Of a DNA stretch of 6,200 bases, positions 5,841 through 6,200 are shown piece after piece. The notes below the pieces were generated by a model, which saw only the letters and a list, made by a program, of their open reading frames with translations, ran no database searches and was not told where the DNA came from. The DNA comes from JANYCD01 sp043738625 (GTDB lineage: Bacteria; Pseudomonadota; Gammaproteobacteria; Burkholderiales; Rhodocyclaceae): assembly GCA_043738625.1 (NCBI GenBank), contig JAYUFR010000079.1, positions 1 to 6,200 of the forward strand, read 5' to 3'. Position numbers and translations under genes: made by a program. The first letter of the stretch is position 1. The number at the start of each line of letters is the position of its first letter.

Positions 5841-6200
5841 TCAGCCAAGGTCGAACAACAGCAGCTCCGAATCCTCATCGGCGGCGATGACGAGTTCCTG
5901 CTCCGCCTCAATTTTGGCCGCATCGCCGGTCGTGAGGGCAATGCCATTGATGCGAATGACGCCACTGACAAGGTGCACATACCCCAGCCGGCCTGCCGCA
6001 AGCGGGTGCGACAACTGTTCGCCCGGATTCAGCAGACTGGCATAAACATCCGCATCCTGATGCACAGTGACGCTGCCGTCGCGTCCATCGTGTGACGCGA
6101 TCAAGCGTAGCCGGCCGCGCTTGTCTGCGTGGCCAAAAAACTTCTGCTCGTAGCTCGGCGCCATACCGCCCTGCTCCGGCTCCAGCCAGATCTGGAGAAA
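5841..6200 (-). CDS. Pirin family protein (YhhW-like bicupin), C-terminal part, cut by window edge
   Basis: The last 119 residues of a pirin; the gene begins beyond the right edge. The fragment opens with FLQIWLEPEQGGMAPSYEQ, the segment that in E. coli YhhW links the two cupin domains, and continues with SHDGRDGSVTVHQDADVYAS, the C-terminal cupin core (LAAGRLGYVHLVSGVIRING, then LTTGDAAKIEAE) and the terminal DSELLLFDLG. YhhW-type pirins bind a metal in the N-terminal cupin and some have quercetin 2,3-dioxygenase activity; the physiological role is generally unknown. The metal ligands sit in the N-terminal half and cannot be checked here. An internal ATG at 6164 is not the start, because the conserved segment before it is in the same open frame. 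The stop TGA is at 5843-5841, 12 bases upstream of the promoter candidate for the next gene. Confidence 0.92.
   Translation of the reverse strand, partial: FLQIWLEPEQGGMAPSYEQKFFGHADKRGRLRLIASHDGRDGSVTVHQDADVYASLLNPGEQLSHPLAAGRLGYVHLVSGVIRINGIALTTGDAAKIEAEQELVIAADEDSELLLFDLG

Noticed and set aside
5453..6001. 182-residue minus-strand frame across the pirin and small membrane protein genes
   Set aside because: It overlaps two better-supported genes in another frame and its product is Arg/Ser-rich with no family resemblance.

Overview
The window looks like an ordinary chromosomal stretch of a Gram-negative proteobacterium, most likely beta- or gammaproteobacterial. The evidence is a Prc-type periplasmic protease with a signal peptide, an AsmA-like DUF748 envelope protein and a YhhW-type pirin; the exact lineage cannot be fixed from sequence alone. 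Six of the seven gene calls are on the minus strand. No rRNA, tRNA, CRISPR array, insertion sequence, integrase or toxin-antitoxin pair was seen.

Left block (1-1446, minus strand): a small membrane protein with a bacterial PH domain is followed 46 bases later by the N-terminal third to half of a tail-specific protease (Prc/Tsp), which runs off the left edge before its catalytic domain. The two are probably co-transcribed.

Middle (1447-1904): this stretch has no clear full-length gene. It holds a near-perfect FNR/Anr-type palindrome (1599-1612), a short plus-strand reading frame with coding-like composition in its 3' two-thirds but no credible N-terminus (1634-1849), and a 10-bp stem terminator with T-runs on both sides (1878-1906). 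The terminator lies where the short plus-strand frame converges on the large minus-strand gene and overlaps that gene's stop codon.

Right block (1905-6200, minus strand): in transcription order there is the C-terminal part of a pirin (running off the right edge), a 99-residue two-helix membrane protein of unknown function, a limonene-1,2-epoxide hydrolase-like protein with the family's catalytic residues intact, and a 1019-residue DUF748/AsmA-like protein. The gaps between them are 71, 61 and 66 bases. Sigma70-like promoter candidates lie before the small membrane protein and before the hydrolase, so the block is probably several short overlapping transcription units rather than one tight operon.

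Nothing in the window amounts to a clearly new multi-gene system. The points most worth checking are the truncated plus-strand frame with its FNR-like site, the true substrate of the epoxide-hydrolase homologue, and the start sites revised here.
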